From the IMG/VR virus record IMGVR_UViG_3300030382_004741, positions 1-35,935 of that record: a stretch of 35,935 nt of DNA; one strand, given 5' to 3'. Positions 9,601 through 18,071 of the stretch are shown here, piece by piece; the first letter of the stretch is position 1, and each line of letters opens with the position of its first letter. Under the pieces are notes generated by a model, which saw nothing but the letters and a program-made list of their open reading frames with translations, made no database searches and was not told the DNA's origin. Source of the DNA: a virus. Both the position numbers and the translations under genes were made by a program.

Positions 9601-12083
9601 GTCCAAAGTCCATAATTTGATCTCCAACCAATATCCAAATGACGGTATATATCTGCATTGTTAATAGTTATCTGATCTGGGTCAGCAGGATCAACTGGAC
9701 AAGGGTTATCACCGGAGTAGGTATGGGAAGTCCCGTAACAGACTATATATGATTTTGAATATTTACTAATATATATACCATCACCTGGTGCTGTAGGGGC
9801 CATAACTTTTCCTACACCAACTTCCCCCTGATCATTTACTACAAGCATACTACCTAAAAGATTTAATGATAGGATCCTCCCTGCAAAAAAATCATCCGGT
9901 GTACCCGGATCATAAGAAACATTGCGAGTTGGTGTATTTATAAACAATATATAACTGGCCCAGGCACTACCTACTGCTCCATCGTCTTCATAAGCATTTG
10001 GAGTAGGCCCAAGTGCTGTTAAACTACTTATTGTCTCTGCTCCATTTGTCGGTATATAATCATCAAAAATACCTTCCTCACCTTCACCCCCACCCGGACC
10101 ACTCAGTGGCATCCATCCAGGATCAAATCCGTTAGGATTTATATTATATAATGGATCAGTTATATTAGCAATGGCCGGATATCCTGTTGTTTGATATGAA
10201 AACCAATCAGGTATCCCAACTTTAAACTGATGATATAAATCTTCTTCTTCTTCGGTAGCAAGTCTATAAGCCATAAAAAGATGCTCATACCGTTTATAAT
10301 CTACATTAACTTGATTGGACAGGTTAGTTTGAACATATGGCATAGTGGCAAAATCATGAATTTCTGCACCCCAGTGATCTGTCTCATAGTCACCGAATGG
10401 ATCACCTACCATTTCCTGCCATGTAACAGCATCCCAAACTGCACCCGTGCCAATGGTCGGCAATGCTGTTGAAACATATATTTTGGGGTTAGGATTTGGT
10501 GCCTCCCATCCTCCCGAAAGAACCCGATAGACGGCAATTAAATGGATATTACCATCCCACATCCATCTCTTTACACTCGCTAATTCCAAGTCATCTCCTG
10601 ATAAATCAGGTGGGGGGGTACAAACGTGTTCATATGTATTTGTAGCAGGATCCCCTTTATATACTGTGGAAGTTGTGCCATCATATTCAACTCTAATAAA
10701 AGGATGTTTAACACCAAAAGCACTACCTTCTGTAGGTATTAATATCCTATAAACACCCCGTTGAGCATCCTCATATACAGAATTGTTATCATCTAATTTT
10801 ATTATTCCAAGGGGTGCCGTTGAGCATCCCATATCACCATAGTTGGCACCTTCGGCAGGATCAATGTGAGAAGTTAATAGCAATTGATCTACATGGTCAG
10901 CCTCATCACCATATGGTAACTTAATTTCTAATAGGCTATAAACAGAATAGTTATTACCTGAGTCATATTCTTTGGTTCTTAATACTGCATACATTACATT
11001 AGTTTTTGCTATCTGAGAATCTGCCATTGTTCCCTCACTGGGTGGGACATGATCACGACAACTACCATCCTGTATTCCTATCAGGTGGATACGCTTGATT
11101 CTTTGCCACGCACCTGATGCACCCGGATCAATTGATTCATTAACTATTGTTGTGTATGCAGTGGTCTCCAGATGATTCATCCCACCGGCATTCCCCCCTG
11201 ATGCCCAAAATATTCCATAATTTCCACCAGTACCACCAACTGCATATACATTAGTTTTACCAAGAGATCCATTAGCAATGAGAACAGGGTTTTCAAAAGT
11301 TCCTACATTAAAACCACAGTCGTCTACGCCTGGAACTTCAGGTACTGATCCTGGAAATTCTGTAGAAATTGCTGTTTTCTTAAAGTGACTTGCATGATAT
11401 CCTGTATAGTTTATATTATAACACCCATGATCAAATGAGGGATCATTTGGATCATATGGACCTGTAAATGGGAAAATATCACCACCCCATGCCTTCCCTA
11501 CTGTTTCTGTTCCAACTCTTACGCTATTAGTAAAACCATCTACAATAGTAAAAGCAGTTGGTCCTGGTGCTGAACCATTTGTATCAGGGACAAGATCACC
11601 TCTGTTATCCCTTTTTTGTGATATTAGAATTTCATCACCTGGCAGAAATGTCTCATTATTACACCAAAGAACACAACAAGTATCATCTACCATTATAAAT
11701 GGTATCCCCTGATCCTGACAAGCAAACCAGTATACTTTCATACTATTAGTATCAGGATCTACTAATGTTACTACAAATCTATATTCATCTGGTATTTTAT
11801 CAGATATGAATGTGTATAAACCCTTTACCTGAAAGTTAGTACTATGTTGCTCATTGTAAAAATCAATGTCAAAAGTGGGTATAGGATAACATTCATCAGA
11901 AACACCCTCAAACTCAGGTGGACAGCACTTCATCCGTCCTAAACTAAATGTCTTTTGGAGTCTCCCCTGGATAGGTCTGGCATTCTCGGAATCAGTAGCA
12001 ATAGAAGGATTTAAATCCTCTGGGTCACCAAATGTGTTGATGCCACCAAATTCAAGAATATCTATTTTTTTACCATCACCCAT
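6630..12083 (-). CDS. Giant tail-nozzle-like protein, 1817 aa
   Basis: The N-terminus (FGGINTFGDPEDLNPSIATD, then ENARPIQGRLQKT) and the C-terminal part (about 1480-1600: KGRLFMGALI, ISMSDREGGEITGLAELFGR, LIVFKPQAIFVLT) follow the pattern of podoviral tail nozzle/stabilisation proteins, the T7 gp12 and P22 gp10 type, which form the distal short tail tube. T7 gp12 is about 800 residues and P22 gp10 about 470, so this is two to four times larger. The excess is in the middle, a beta-rich stretch of roughly 1300 residues with no recognised enzyme motif. The first 160 residues hold an unusual cluster of cysteines (CC twice plus others). The gene follows the adaptor gene with only 7 bases between, and its SD is weak, suggesting coupling. 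Confidence 0.75.
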   Translation of the reverse strand: MGDGKKIDILEFGGINTFGDPEDLNPSIATDSENARPIQGRLQKTFSLGRMKCCPPEFEGVSDECYPIPTFDIDFYNEQHSTNFQVKGLYTFISDKIPDEYRFVVTLVDPDTNSMKVYWFACQDQGIPFIMVDDTCCVLWCNNETFLPGDEILISQKRDNRGDLVPDTNGSAPGPTAFTIVDGFTNSVRVGTETVGKAWGGDIFPFTGPYDPNDPSFDHGCYNINYTGYHASHFKKTAISTEFPGSVPEVPGVDDCGFNVGTFENPVLIANGSLGKTNVYAVGGTGGNYGIFWASGGNAGGMNHLETTAYTTIVNESIDPGASGAWQRIKRIHLIGIQDGSCRDHVPPSEGTMADSQIAKTNVMYAVLRTKEYDSGNNYSVYSLLEIKLPYGDEADHVDQLLLTSHIDPAEGANYGDMGCSTAPLGIIKLDDNNSVYEDAQRGVYRILIPTEGSAFGVKHPFIRVEYDGTTSTVYKGDPATNTYEHVCTPPPDLSGDDLELASVKRWMWDGNIHLIAVYRVLSGGWEAPNPNPKIYVSTALPTIGTGAVWDAVTWQEMVGDPFGDYETDHWGAEIHDFATMPYVQTNLSNQVNVDYKRYEHLFMAYRLATEEEEDLYHQFKVGIPDWFSYQTTGYPAIANITDPLYNINPNGFDPGWMPLSGPGGGEGEEGIFDDYIPTNGAETISSLTALGPTPNAYEDDGAVGSAWASYILFINTPTRNVSYDPGTPDDFFAGRILSLNLLGSMLVVNDQGEVGVGKVMAPTAPGDGIYISKYSKSYIVCYGTSHTYSGDNPCPVDPADPDQITINNADIYRHLDIGWRSNYGLWTQRQASCRTGFIDLTDFTIYQKDARNPIVPSYDGLRFLAGDQAEAIISTDDEPVYCTHAWFGWIDRKLFDEVQIEPMFYFFSNAIDPAFKIGSTGVTQTGQVVHDTDSLKYAVSTVYDSVAESLLSDEHSFIGHEDGDRDIAQCRLHMTIPVDLNTMNKRITGLRVYRSGRYAGHWEPYRQIKEVNFIIRATEVSKRNCRLSSIRADTAWLWDPNADLFNTLQTDDSASWIIDIGHNAGYSNTVKSIGAGGAQPVVGKADRGMSLTDDLDQGEVKAYVTSTFAPPINGVERPDLDIGLQGDHKFLRIGEEFIQVTGIGDYLSPQAVGEFTLPAWDSTDEGLTGITLTFSVGGVVGDYFENGDVFRLPTAEADSHSWEYYKITSLDEVANSITFDRGYNQTIPNPMEYVGSTIEIRVVEEGNDSNNTLHISRGWNEDFSEQDMDTIPLVHTEGTHIFTTIDYNSGYWKCESHNDFNHDHFQIEWRLYKWIWRIYGGEWERRAQGPNATCGNNSVGYVRVMPSPDDDGNLSLKPWLDSNGDVDIIPLLGYSLVTKDTDLDNDDIIDHTARGAFRVDFLGEYNEIGQFAMTMLGGNTGGVPWTCDSEIQATENILETDEPGKWEVTIVDDGAIQLGEHPYENEVSIDINPRYAKIIKGRLFMGALILDPKGKAEAHPDWIAYSALYAFDVMPVSNVISMSDREGGEITGLAELFGRLIVFKPQAIFVLTINDPSYPAGWSRKESKMNIGNVAPEGIVEVMDSVYFVFIDGIYKIDANTVASTSDTPSELAKITHDIEDEFLRCDDLTKVKGAYNPKKSEVIYTWQETTPTFGQQDVIEERVWAYSIVNGSWRRLTVVKEDTYPETDVEMGIIASDYQGVPVIYDTIDNSINGFNEPGATGLKWKSKRFVLDLHQKKLIRYMMAQFTGEDPLSATIILDDVTKFVKSDIPHGSGTSKLSEFAVKRYAKKIQIELETRASEDDFSLERLQIELGE

Positions 12084-12090
12084 TTAATTA

Positions 12091-12837
12091 TCAGGATGAA
12101 TATGGAGGATAAATAGGATCTACAAGGTTACTTGATGTTGAGTAATCAAAAGGAATACCCTCTCCTAATACATTAGTAGCAGGAATACCATTTAATAATG
12201 ATATCATTGCACCTGCATTATGCTCAGCCATATTCATTCTGGCCTCATTGTTTACCGTCCTCCATAACTCTGCCTCTGCCAGTTCTACTAATGCATCGTG
12301 AAATGTTAGATCCCAACTACCGGCCCAATCACCCCCTACATCTATAGTAACACCGTCATCAATTTCAATCGGATTTTTTATAAAAAAAACATCAACTTTC
12401 CCAGTATACATATATATATGTAGACCCTGGTTCCAAACAAAATAAACCGGCTCGGTTGTTGAGAATGATGTATATCCAGTAACTGAATCCTTTACCATAT
12501 CAAAGGATACCTTCCGGATAAAACTACCCCCTGACTTTTTTAGTCCTAATACACCCTTTTCAAAACCCCATGGGGAAGGATTGAGAGAACCACCATCACC
12601 TGTAGCGTTTAAACTTAAAAAGTACTGGAATTCTGTAGGCATACTTAGATCAATATCCAGTGCAATATCCTTTTGAGTACCTCCAAAAAGCCCTCTTCTT
12701 AAATGTGGATGTATAAGTCTCATTAACTTATGCTGTGCCCTGTTAAGAAAAAGGTACTTAACTTTATCTGTGAATAAGTCACCCTCCGGATCTTCAAGCC
12801 GGTGGCCTAATATTATTAACATTTCCTGTGGAGTCAT
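12091..12837 (-). CDS. Head-tail adaptor / tail tubular protein A-like
   Basis: 248 aa. The N-terminal helix-rich part (MTPQEMLIILGHRLEDPEGD, then LFLNRAQHKLMRLIHP) resembles the tail tubular protein A / adaptor proteins (T7 gp11, P22 gp4 role) that seat on the portal and receive the nozzle. The rest is beta-rich. The position between the capsid gene and the nozzle-like gene is the expected one. The ATG has an AAGGA SD. The family was recognised from the start sequence and gene order only. Confidence 0.7.
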   Translation of the reverse strand: MTPQEMLIILGHRLEDPEGDLFTDKVKYLFLNRAQHKLMRLIHPHLRRGLFGGTQKDIALDIDLSMPTEFQYFLSLNATGDGGSLNPSPWGFEKGVLGLKKSGGSFIRKVSFDMVKDSVTGYTSFSTTEPVYFVWNQGLHIYMYTGKVDVFFIKNPIEIDDGVTIDVGGDWAGSWDLTFHDALVELAEAELWRTVNNEARMNMAEHNAGAMISLLNGIPATNVLGEGIPFDYSTSSNLVDPIYPPYSS

Positions 12838-12872
12838 ATCTTCATTCCTTTTTTAAAAATCTTTAAGGTTTT

Positions 12873-12899
12873 GCCGGGAGCCTTTTAATGACCCCCGGC
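12873..12899 (-). terminator. Hairpin downstream of the capsid gene
   Basis: GCCGGG at 12873-12878 pairs with CCCGGC at 12894-12899 around a 15-base loop, in the 106-base gap between capsid and adaptor genes. No run of T follows directly on the minus strand (AAAACC comes first), so it is not a canonical intrinsic terminator. It may be a weak terminator or a 3' stabiliser that lets capsid mRNA exceed downstream message. Confidence 0.45.
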
Positions 12900-12943
12900 A
12901 CAGTACCTATAAACTGTTAACCCTTATGAATTCGGGTTAAGTA

Positions 12944-14008
12944 TTATGCTCCACCTACATATGGTGCATATGCTGTTGGACTTGCCACAGTACTGATAAC
13001 ACAATGTGCCCTACGGTTTGTAACAACCATATTCCCATAAGTGTGTACCTTCTGCACGAATGTATTACTCCTTGTGTCTTCCAACATATCGGATGCCGTA
13101 AACTTGGCTCCGGAATTGAAGAACATATAGAGATAGTTCGTGTTAATGAAGTAGATCCTTCCATCGGTATTATCTGCCTGTGCATTGACCATATCCTGAT
13201 CTGCAACTACATCAATACCTCTGAAGTTCAACCCTGTAAAGCCCATGGATCCCATTCTCTCGGACATCTTGGATCCCTGTTTCCGTGGATCAAGTTCATT
13301 CTCAATTAAGTCATAGATGAACTGTGGACAGACAATGATATCAGGATTCTCACCAGTATAACCTCTGGAATTTGCAACACCCTTTTGCAACAGTCTCAGG
13401 ATATAAGTATCCTTTGTACTGTCAAGCATCTCAGATTCAATGATTACATCACCGGCTGTATCATCAAAGTCAGTTCCATCAAGACTTGGTGTTTTCCACC
13501 AGGTATCACTTGAAACATCAATTCCACCAATATCAAATGAATCACTATCCGACAACAAGGTACCTATTGGATGAAACGCATCGGTAGCCTGGGCAACAGC
13601 AAAGAGATTCTCTGCTACTGTTTGTTCCAGGGACTTCTGAAGATTCTTAACCTTGGCTGAAACAATGTTCTTAATGGCCTGCTTAGAGTTCATCAAGAGT
13701 GTTTCTGCTTTAGTCAATAAGAAGTGACCGGTAAGCATTGTTGGATTGTATGTTGCTGATTTTGCAATCTCTTTATATTCCGGTGTGTATGCAGAACCAA
13801 GACCGTGTTGATCACCCCATGCTACTCCTGCACCATCATTATATTCAACTGGTACTGATATAACTCTACCGTTGAATGTTTTTGCCTTTCCCTTCAATAA
13901 TGCCAGAAGTGGATGAGATTTCTTAAAAATCTGATCAAACAACTCAGGCATATAATACTCTTGTATAAGAGCAGATAAAGAGGAAGAGGACGTTACTATG
14001 TTAGACAT
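12944..14008 (-). CDS. Major capsid protein (HK97-fold)
   Basis: 354 aa. It forms the shell of the head. The evidence is position directly after an acidic scaffold-like protein and before the adaptor, a typical length, and a sequence pattern seen in podoviral capsid proteins: an N-terminal helical arm (LIQEYYMPELFDQIFKKSHP), a VISVPVEYNDG strand, and a C-terminal region with NTDGRIYFINTNYLYMFF. The SD is strong (AAAGGAG) six bases before the ATG. A hairpin follows the gene. No slippery-site extension was seen. Confidence 0.82.
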   Translation of the reverse strand: MSNIVTSSSSLSALIQEYYMPELFDQIFKKSHPLLALLKGKAKTFNGRVISVPVEYNDGAGVAWGDQHGLGSAYTPEYKEIAKSATYNPTMLTGHFLLTKAETLLMNSKQAIKNIVSAKVKNLQKSLEQTVAENLFAVAQATDAFHPIGTLLSDSDSFDIGGIDVSSDTWWKTPSLDGTDFDDTAGDVIIESEMLDSTKDTYILRLLQKGVANSRGYTGENPDIIVCPQFIYDLIENELDPRKQGSKMSERMGSMGFTGLNFRGIDVVADQDMVNAQADNTDGRIYFINTNYLYMFFNSGAKFTASDMLEDTRSNTFVQKVHTYGNMVVTNRRAHCVISTVASPTAYAPYVGGA

Positions 14009-14070
14009 TTTCTAACTCCTTTCCACACTCCGGAGCAGTATCCCCATACTCCCCAGAGAGTAGTATTTAT

Positions 14071-15009
14071 TTAACTAAAAAAACTATTGATATCAATGTC
14101 CTCATAAGAGGTAAAAGGTTTTTTCTGAGAATCAGCCTTTACACCAACACCCTTTTTAACATTAACCGGTACAGATGGCTTTGGTTTAGCCTTTTGCTTG
14201 TCATAGTTCATTACCTTATAAGCATCCTCTGGTGAGAGTAGAATCCCGGTTTTTTGCTTATGCTCTACAGCAAAGGCTAAAACTTTGTCTACTTGCTCTG
14301 AATCTATTTGGTGCTTATTCATTAGAACTGATAAATGTGCATTCAGACCCAACTCTGCTTCCAACTGTTGGTTATGTTGCCTTAGTTCAGTTACCTCATT
14401 AGATTCCTGAACATTAGGACTTTCTTCTGGAAGATCCATCTTTTCTGCCTTCAGGGACTGTTCAAACAGTTGCCCTGCATCATCTCCTAATTCGTCAACA
14501 ATGGCCTCTTTGACCGTGTCGGCAAACTCTTCCGAACCCTTAAACTTATCCATAAGTTTCATAAAGGGTTCCAAGGACCGTTTAGAATCAGCAATTTCCT
14601 GGGCTTTTTCCGTATTGGACTTTTGCCATTCATGCCGATTCATACTGTCAGCCCTCCAATTATCAATATCAGAAGAAGTGTATTGGGTGCCGTCATCTGT
14701 TTCATACACGAGGATATCTTCCTCGGAATCATCACTAACCGTTTCGGTTTCACCCTCATTCTCTGATATTGCTGTGGCCTCTTCATGTGACTCTGTGGTC
14801 ACTGCCTGTGTATCTGGATCCGGTTGCTCCTCACCAAATAATGCTGAGTCCGGGATCTCAATTTTTTCATAGCCATCACCAGGGCTATATTCATCTTTGT
14901 TGGTATCATTTTGTGTATCAGGATCTACAGACATATTTCCTGTTACTATTGTCTCAGATGGCTCCTCAACAGTTAACACATTTGTACCTACTATTTGCAT
15001 TTCACTCAT
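14071..15009 (-). CDS. Capsid scaffolding protein
   Basis: 312 aa, very acidic in the first half, then a helical region (RSLEPFMKLMDKF onward) with Q/E-rich coiled coil near 205-220, and a basic proline/lysine-rich tail ending in DINSFFS. Acidic helical body plus basic C-terminal helix is the usual scaffold design, where the tail binds capsid subunits. It lies immediately before the capsid gene, as in T7-like and P22-like gene order. Strong AAAGGAG SD. Confidence 0.8.
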   Translation of the reverse strand: MSEMQIVGTNVLTVEEPSETIVTGNMSVDPDTQNDTNKDEYSPGDGYEKIEIPDSALFGEEQPDPDTQAVTTESHEEATAISENEGETETVSDDSEEDILVYETDDGTQYTSSDIDNWRADSMNRHEWQKSNTEKAQEIADSKRSLEPFMKLMDKFKGSEEFADTVKEAIVDELGDDAGQLFEQSLKAEKMDLPEESPNVQESNEVTELRQHNQQLEAELGLNAHLSVLMNKHQIDSEQVDKVLAFAVEHKQKTGILLSPEDAYKVMNYDKQKAKPKPSVPVNVKKGVGVKADSQKKPFTSYEDIDINSFFS

Positions 15010-15045
15010 GTTTTATCTCCTTTCAGTTGGTCCTCTCAGACACTG

Positions 15046-15213
15046 TTATCTATCCTCATCAAATTCTACACCATCATTATCCCAATGCTTTCCCCTCTTC
15101 TTTCTTCTACTACCTACACCCATTGCTTTAACATATGATTTATATGCATTCTGGCCACTCCTTGTATAGGCAAAATGTTTTTTCTTACCGGAACTTAAAG
15201 TTGCTACTGGCAT
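15046..15213 (-). CDS. Small basic head-region protein, 55 aa
   Basis: An open frame extends upstream to a TTG at 15234. I chose the ATG at 15213 (MPVATLSS...) because an AAGGGG lies 11 bases before it and the longer form overlaps the preceding gene. Contains KKKHFAYTRSGQNAYKSYVK, a pattern common in small conserved phage proteins near head genes, then a KKRGK patch and an acidic end. Function unknown. It is one of several basic mini-proteins in this operon. Confidence 0.6.
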   Translation of the reverse strand: MPVATLSSGKKKHFAYTRSGQNAYKSYVKAMGVGSRRKKRGKHWDNDGVEFDEDR

Positions 15214-15217
15214 TGTA

Positions 15218-15748
15218 CTAATGCCCCTTCCCAAACATCTTCAACAGTTGTAAAAGTCCACCTCCACCTGCACCACCAAGCATTGCCAGATAATCCTGAA
15301 ATGAACCACCTTTTCCACCAAAATATTTACCTGCTTGACCCAATGCCGGAATCATACTTTGTTGAAATGGCATTCCACTTCCAGATCCAGTAACTAAATT
15401 TGAAACTCCCTGTGGAACACCTGCCTGTCCCATTGCATAGTTCCCTGCTCCCTTTAACATTGCTTGGCCAGGGTTTGCCATATTACCTACAAAGCCAATT
15501 GCATTTGCCCAACCTTGGGCACCCTCACCAAAGAACTGATCCTTAACACCTCCAATTCCACCTTTATAAGGTTCATCCCAATGCCGTGGTTTATCTCTGC
15601 CATGCATACCAAATGCTTTTTGCCAATCACTCCTCCCTTCATGCTTACCCCACTCTTTAGGCTTTACATAACTTCTCCAATCTCCTGCCTTACCACCTAA
15701 TCTTCCCTGGGATCCTACCTTTATGCTACTTGTTGTTGTTCCATGCAT
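15218..15748 (-). CDS. Glycine-rich structural protein, 176 aa
   Basis: No family recognised. The N-terminal 75 residues are basic and Gly/Trp-rich; the C-terminal 100 residues are Gly/Ala-rich and weakly hydrophobic, ending in GGGGLLQLLKMFGKGH. The composition suits a membrane-active or internal virion protein. Its ATG overlaps the stop of the 48-codon gene before it (TAATG) with a GAGGA SD inside that gene's last codons. It sits between portal and scaffold genes. Confidence 0.65.
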   Translation of the reverse strand: MHGTTTSSIKVGSQGRLGGKAGDWRSYVKPKEWGKHEGRSDWQKAFGMHGRDKPRHWDEPYKGGIGGVKDQFFGEGAQGWANAIGFVGNMANPGQAMLKGAGNYAMGQAGVPQGVSNLVTGSGSGMPFQQSMIPALGQAGKYFGGKGGSFQDYLAMLGGAGGGGLLQLLKMFGKGH

Positions 15749-15765
15749 TATTTAATCCTCATTAC
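15746..15765 (-). promoter_or_regulatory. Re-initiation module A (GTAATGAGG...TAATG)
   Basis: On the minus strand GTAATGAGG, then ATTAAA, then TAATG. GAGGA acts as SD for the next gene while encoding the VMRIK end of the previous one. The same arrangement occurs before the portal gene and before the 79-codon gene. Confidence 0.55.
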
Positions 15766-15894
15766 TCTCTTTCCACCTTCCATCTGCTTTCTCCGGGCCT
15801 CTGCCTGCTGTCTGGTTGCAAACCTGGCAACAACCTTTGGAGGTGGTTTCTCTGTCATCAAAAGCCAGTGTTTACCCTGTTGTACTACTAACAT
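15748..15894 (-). CDS. Short basic peptide with VMR-type C-terminus, 48 aa
   Basis: ATG at 15894, stop TAA at 15748-15750. Reads MLVVQQGKHWLLMTEK, then a basic helix with RKQMEGGKRV, and ends VMRIK. The end resembles those of the 79- and 114-residue proteins upstream of the portal gene (VMRVT, VMRVS). No strong SD is seen ahead of its own start. Its stop overlaps the next start (TAATG). The tight packing supports a real gene. Function unknown. Confidence 0.55.
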   Translation of the reverse strand: MLVVQQGKHWLLMTEKPPPKVVARFATRQQAEARRKQMEGGKRVMRIK

Positions 15895-15923
15895 CTAATT
15901 ATAATAGGTGGACAGATTCCCAT

Positions 15924-17816
15924 TTAGGCCCTGGGTTGAACATTTTGTTGTTCTTGCTCCTGCCCACCTACTAATCCTACTACTGAAATAATCCTTTGTT
16001 GCATATCAGGTGGCAATGACTTAAAAGAAGGACTCTCTGCCAATGCCGGTGCCTGCATTATTATATTAGCCAACTCTTCTTCTGCCGGACCACCAGGACC
16101 CTCCTGCATTGCCTGGGAAACTAATACATCAAACTTTTGCTGAAGTTGCTCTGTCTGTTCCTTCTGTTGCTGTGGTGGAACCATCTGGTTCCGGATATAC
16201 CAATTCTGGATAACCTCCTGCTTGTTATCAATATTCAAAGCATTAACTACCTCTTCTATACCTGTGATCCCTGCCCCAAATAACTGCATTGCCCTCTCTT
16301 CATTTGCTACACGGCCCTGGGCATACCTGGATCCAGTAGTGACATTTACATCAAACTGACTGTCTTTTAAACTCTTGGATGTCCTGGGATCAAACTCAGG
16401 TGAGGTTTCAGGGTTGCCATCTGAATCATATATACCCATTGGATCATATTGAGTAAACTGGAATTCACCCTCAGAATCCTTTTCACGGATGGATCTTGTC
16501 TGCTCATCAAATGCCAATAACATCTGGACCATAAACTCACCAATATCCTTTGTGAACTTGGCTACTTCCTTGTTTATCTTGAACCTCTGCCTGGTCTGAC
16601 TTGCCTCCTGGAGTGCCACTACAGCACGGCCTGAGAGATCCCTGTGGGTCCTACCCTGGGTAACATCATTTACACCAGAGATCTGCTCCATGAATAACCC
16701 CATCTGAGTAATAAAATTCTGCATATAAGCAGGGATTGGTGGGGGTGCCTCAAATGTTACATCAGTGGGATCTACAACAGTTATCTCTTCACCTGGTGCC
16801 CCCATGATTGGCCTGGTCATCTGACCCTTGGCCCGTTGGGTTACCTTCCTGATCGGGAAACCGGTCCTCTTTATGTTTTCATTTATTGCTGAGAAAACCT
16901 CATTGAATGATTTTGTTTGGGTCCTAACATTGTCAGGCTCACCAATACCCCAGAATGTATGGGGACTCTTGTAATTTGATACCATAAATATTGGAAGTCT
17001 GTATAGTTCCAGGGGTTCATCTACAATCAATTTATCCCCTACTATAATGGTATGTCTACCATGGGGATACTTTTCTATATCAGGCTCATTGGAATAACAC
17101 TCAATTAGTAGTGCTATATCATCATCTGCATCATGGGATCCATGGAACGGTGTTGATCCCTCATCTGATGCCTGGAATGCACGGTAGTCATCCAGTTTAC
17201 CCTCCGGTTCACACTTAACTCCATATTCCCGGTAGATCTTCCCTACCTCCATTGGAACTGCAAAACAAAAGTATTCACCCTGGTTTAAATTCAGGTCAGT
17301 TGCAAATGGATGAGGAATAACTGTAAATGGATCTATTATATGGATATCAAACCCGGTAAACACACCATCCTTAATCTCAGGCATAATCTGGATAAACCCA
17401 TTGGAATAGATCAGTGCATCCTTTACGGCCAGTAGGATCTTGTGATAGAGATCTGTTTCATCTACCACCTGCTGAAACCTCTTAGACATCATGTCTGCAA
17501 AATATACATCATTCTGCTCCCTGGGCATAATGTCCACAGTAGGCTGAAAGTCATTAATAATAGGTATAATGGTTTCAACAATAGCCAGGGGAAAATTGAA
17601 TGTTAACCTGGACTGATGCTCAGTACCCTTTGAAGGACTTGCCCAATGCCTGCCATAATACAGGTTCTCATTCTTTCTCCACCGGTCTGCCTGCCTCTCC
17701 CTGGCCTTCTTTGATCTGTCCAACCATGCCCGTATCTGTGGGATCCTGGTTGCTACATCTGCCAGTTCAGTTATTGGATCCTGGGATGCAGGATAGTAAT
17801 CCATGTTACCTGCCAT
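15924..17816 (-). CDS. Portal protein (podovirus type)
   Basis: 630 aa. The portal is the dodecameric ring through which DNA enters and leaves the head and to which the short tail attaches. Sequence supports the P22/T7-type: an N-terminal helix with RQADRWRKNENLYYGRHW, then LTFNFPLAIVETIIPIINDF, a DPFTVIPHP wing-like segment, a stem region with SINENIKRTGFPIRKVTQ, and VNDVTQGRTHRDLSGRAV. The C-terminal 100 residues are Gln-rich (barrel or tail-end). The start overlaps the previous stop (TAATG) with GAGGG as SD. It follows the terminase after two lysine-rich genes. Confidence 0.85.
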   Translation of the reverse strand: MAGNMDYYPASQDPITELADVATRIPQIRAWLDRSKKARERQADRWRKNENLYYGRHWASPSKGTEHQSRLTFNFPLAIVETIIPIINDFQPTVDIMPREQNDVYFADMMSKRFQQVVDETDLYHKILLAVKDALIYSNGFIQIMPEIKDGVFTGFDIHIIDPFTVIPHPFATDLNLNQGEYFCFAVPMEVGKIYREYGVKCEPEGKLDDYRAFQASDEGSTPFHGSHDADDDIALLIECYSNEPDIEKYPHGRHTIIVGDKLIVDEPLELYRLPIFMVSNYKSPHTFWGIGEPDNVRTQTKSFNEVFSAINENIKRTGFPIRKVTQRAKGQMTRPIMGAPGEEITVVDPTDVTFEAPPPIPAYMQNFITQMGLFMEQISGVNDVTQGRTHRDLSGRAVVALQEASQTRQRFKINKEVAKFTKDIGEFMVQMLLAFDEQTRSIREKDSEGEFQFTQYDPMGIYDSDGNPETSPEFDPRTSKSLKDSQFDVNVTTGSRYAQGRVANEERAMQLFGAGITGIEEVVNALNIDNKQEVIQNWYIRNQMVPPQQQKEQTEQLQQKFDVLVSQAMQEGPGGPAEEELANIIMQAPALAESPSFKSLPPDMQQRIISVVGLVGGQEQEQQNVQPRA

Positions 17817-17832
17817 TAGGTGACCCTCATTA
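17814..17832 (-). promoter_or_regulatory. Re-initiation module B before the portal gene
   Basis: Minus strand GTAATGAGGGTCACCTAATG: the codons for VMRVT carry the GAGGG SD for the portal gene, whose ATG overlaps the TAA. Confidence 0.6.
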
Positions 17833-18055
17833 CCTTTTTCTTTTTCTTTTTCTTCTTCTTACCACCTTCACCAAGAGGTAAACTTCCACCGGCAGACTCA
17901 GGGTATTTTAGTCCCATAGCCTCTTCTATTGCCTTGACTCTATCTTTAGCCTCTTTTAGTAATATACTTTTTGGTTTCTCCTGTACCCCACCACCAATCG
18001 GCTCATTCATATAACTGTAATCTGTAGTATTTTTCTTTTTCTTTGTTTTACCCAT
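17816..18055 (-). CDS. Lysine-tailed small protein, 79 aa
   Basis: Starts MGKTKKKKN and ends with nine lysines then VMRVT. The middle is short and helical (LLKEAKDRVKAIEEAMGLKYP). Function unknown; a DNA-contacting packaged peptide or portal-region factor is possible. Start and stop both overlap neighbours as TAATG. The lysine tail is coded by tandem AAAAAG repeats, prone to slippage. It shares both ends with the 114-aa protein beside it, so the two are probably duplicates that diverged in the middle. Confidence 0.6.
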   Translation of the reverse strand: MGKTKKKKNTTDYSYMNEPIGGGVQEKPKSILLKEAKDRVKAIEEAMGLKYPESAGGSLPLGEGGKKKKKKKKKVMRVT

Positions 18056-18071
18056 TAGGATACCCTCATTA
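18053..18071 (-). promoter_or_regulatory. Re-initiation module C
   Basis: Minus strand GTAATGAGGGTATCCTAATG: codons for VMRVS hold the GAGGG SD for the next gene, whose ATG overlaps the stop. Nearly identical to the module before the portal gene. Confidence 0.6.

Noticed and set aside
12955-13309. Alternative frames over the capsid gene 3' part on both strands
   Set aside because: They are fully contained in the capsid frame and lack start signals; no sign of a programmed frameshift extension.
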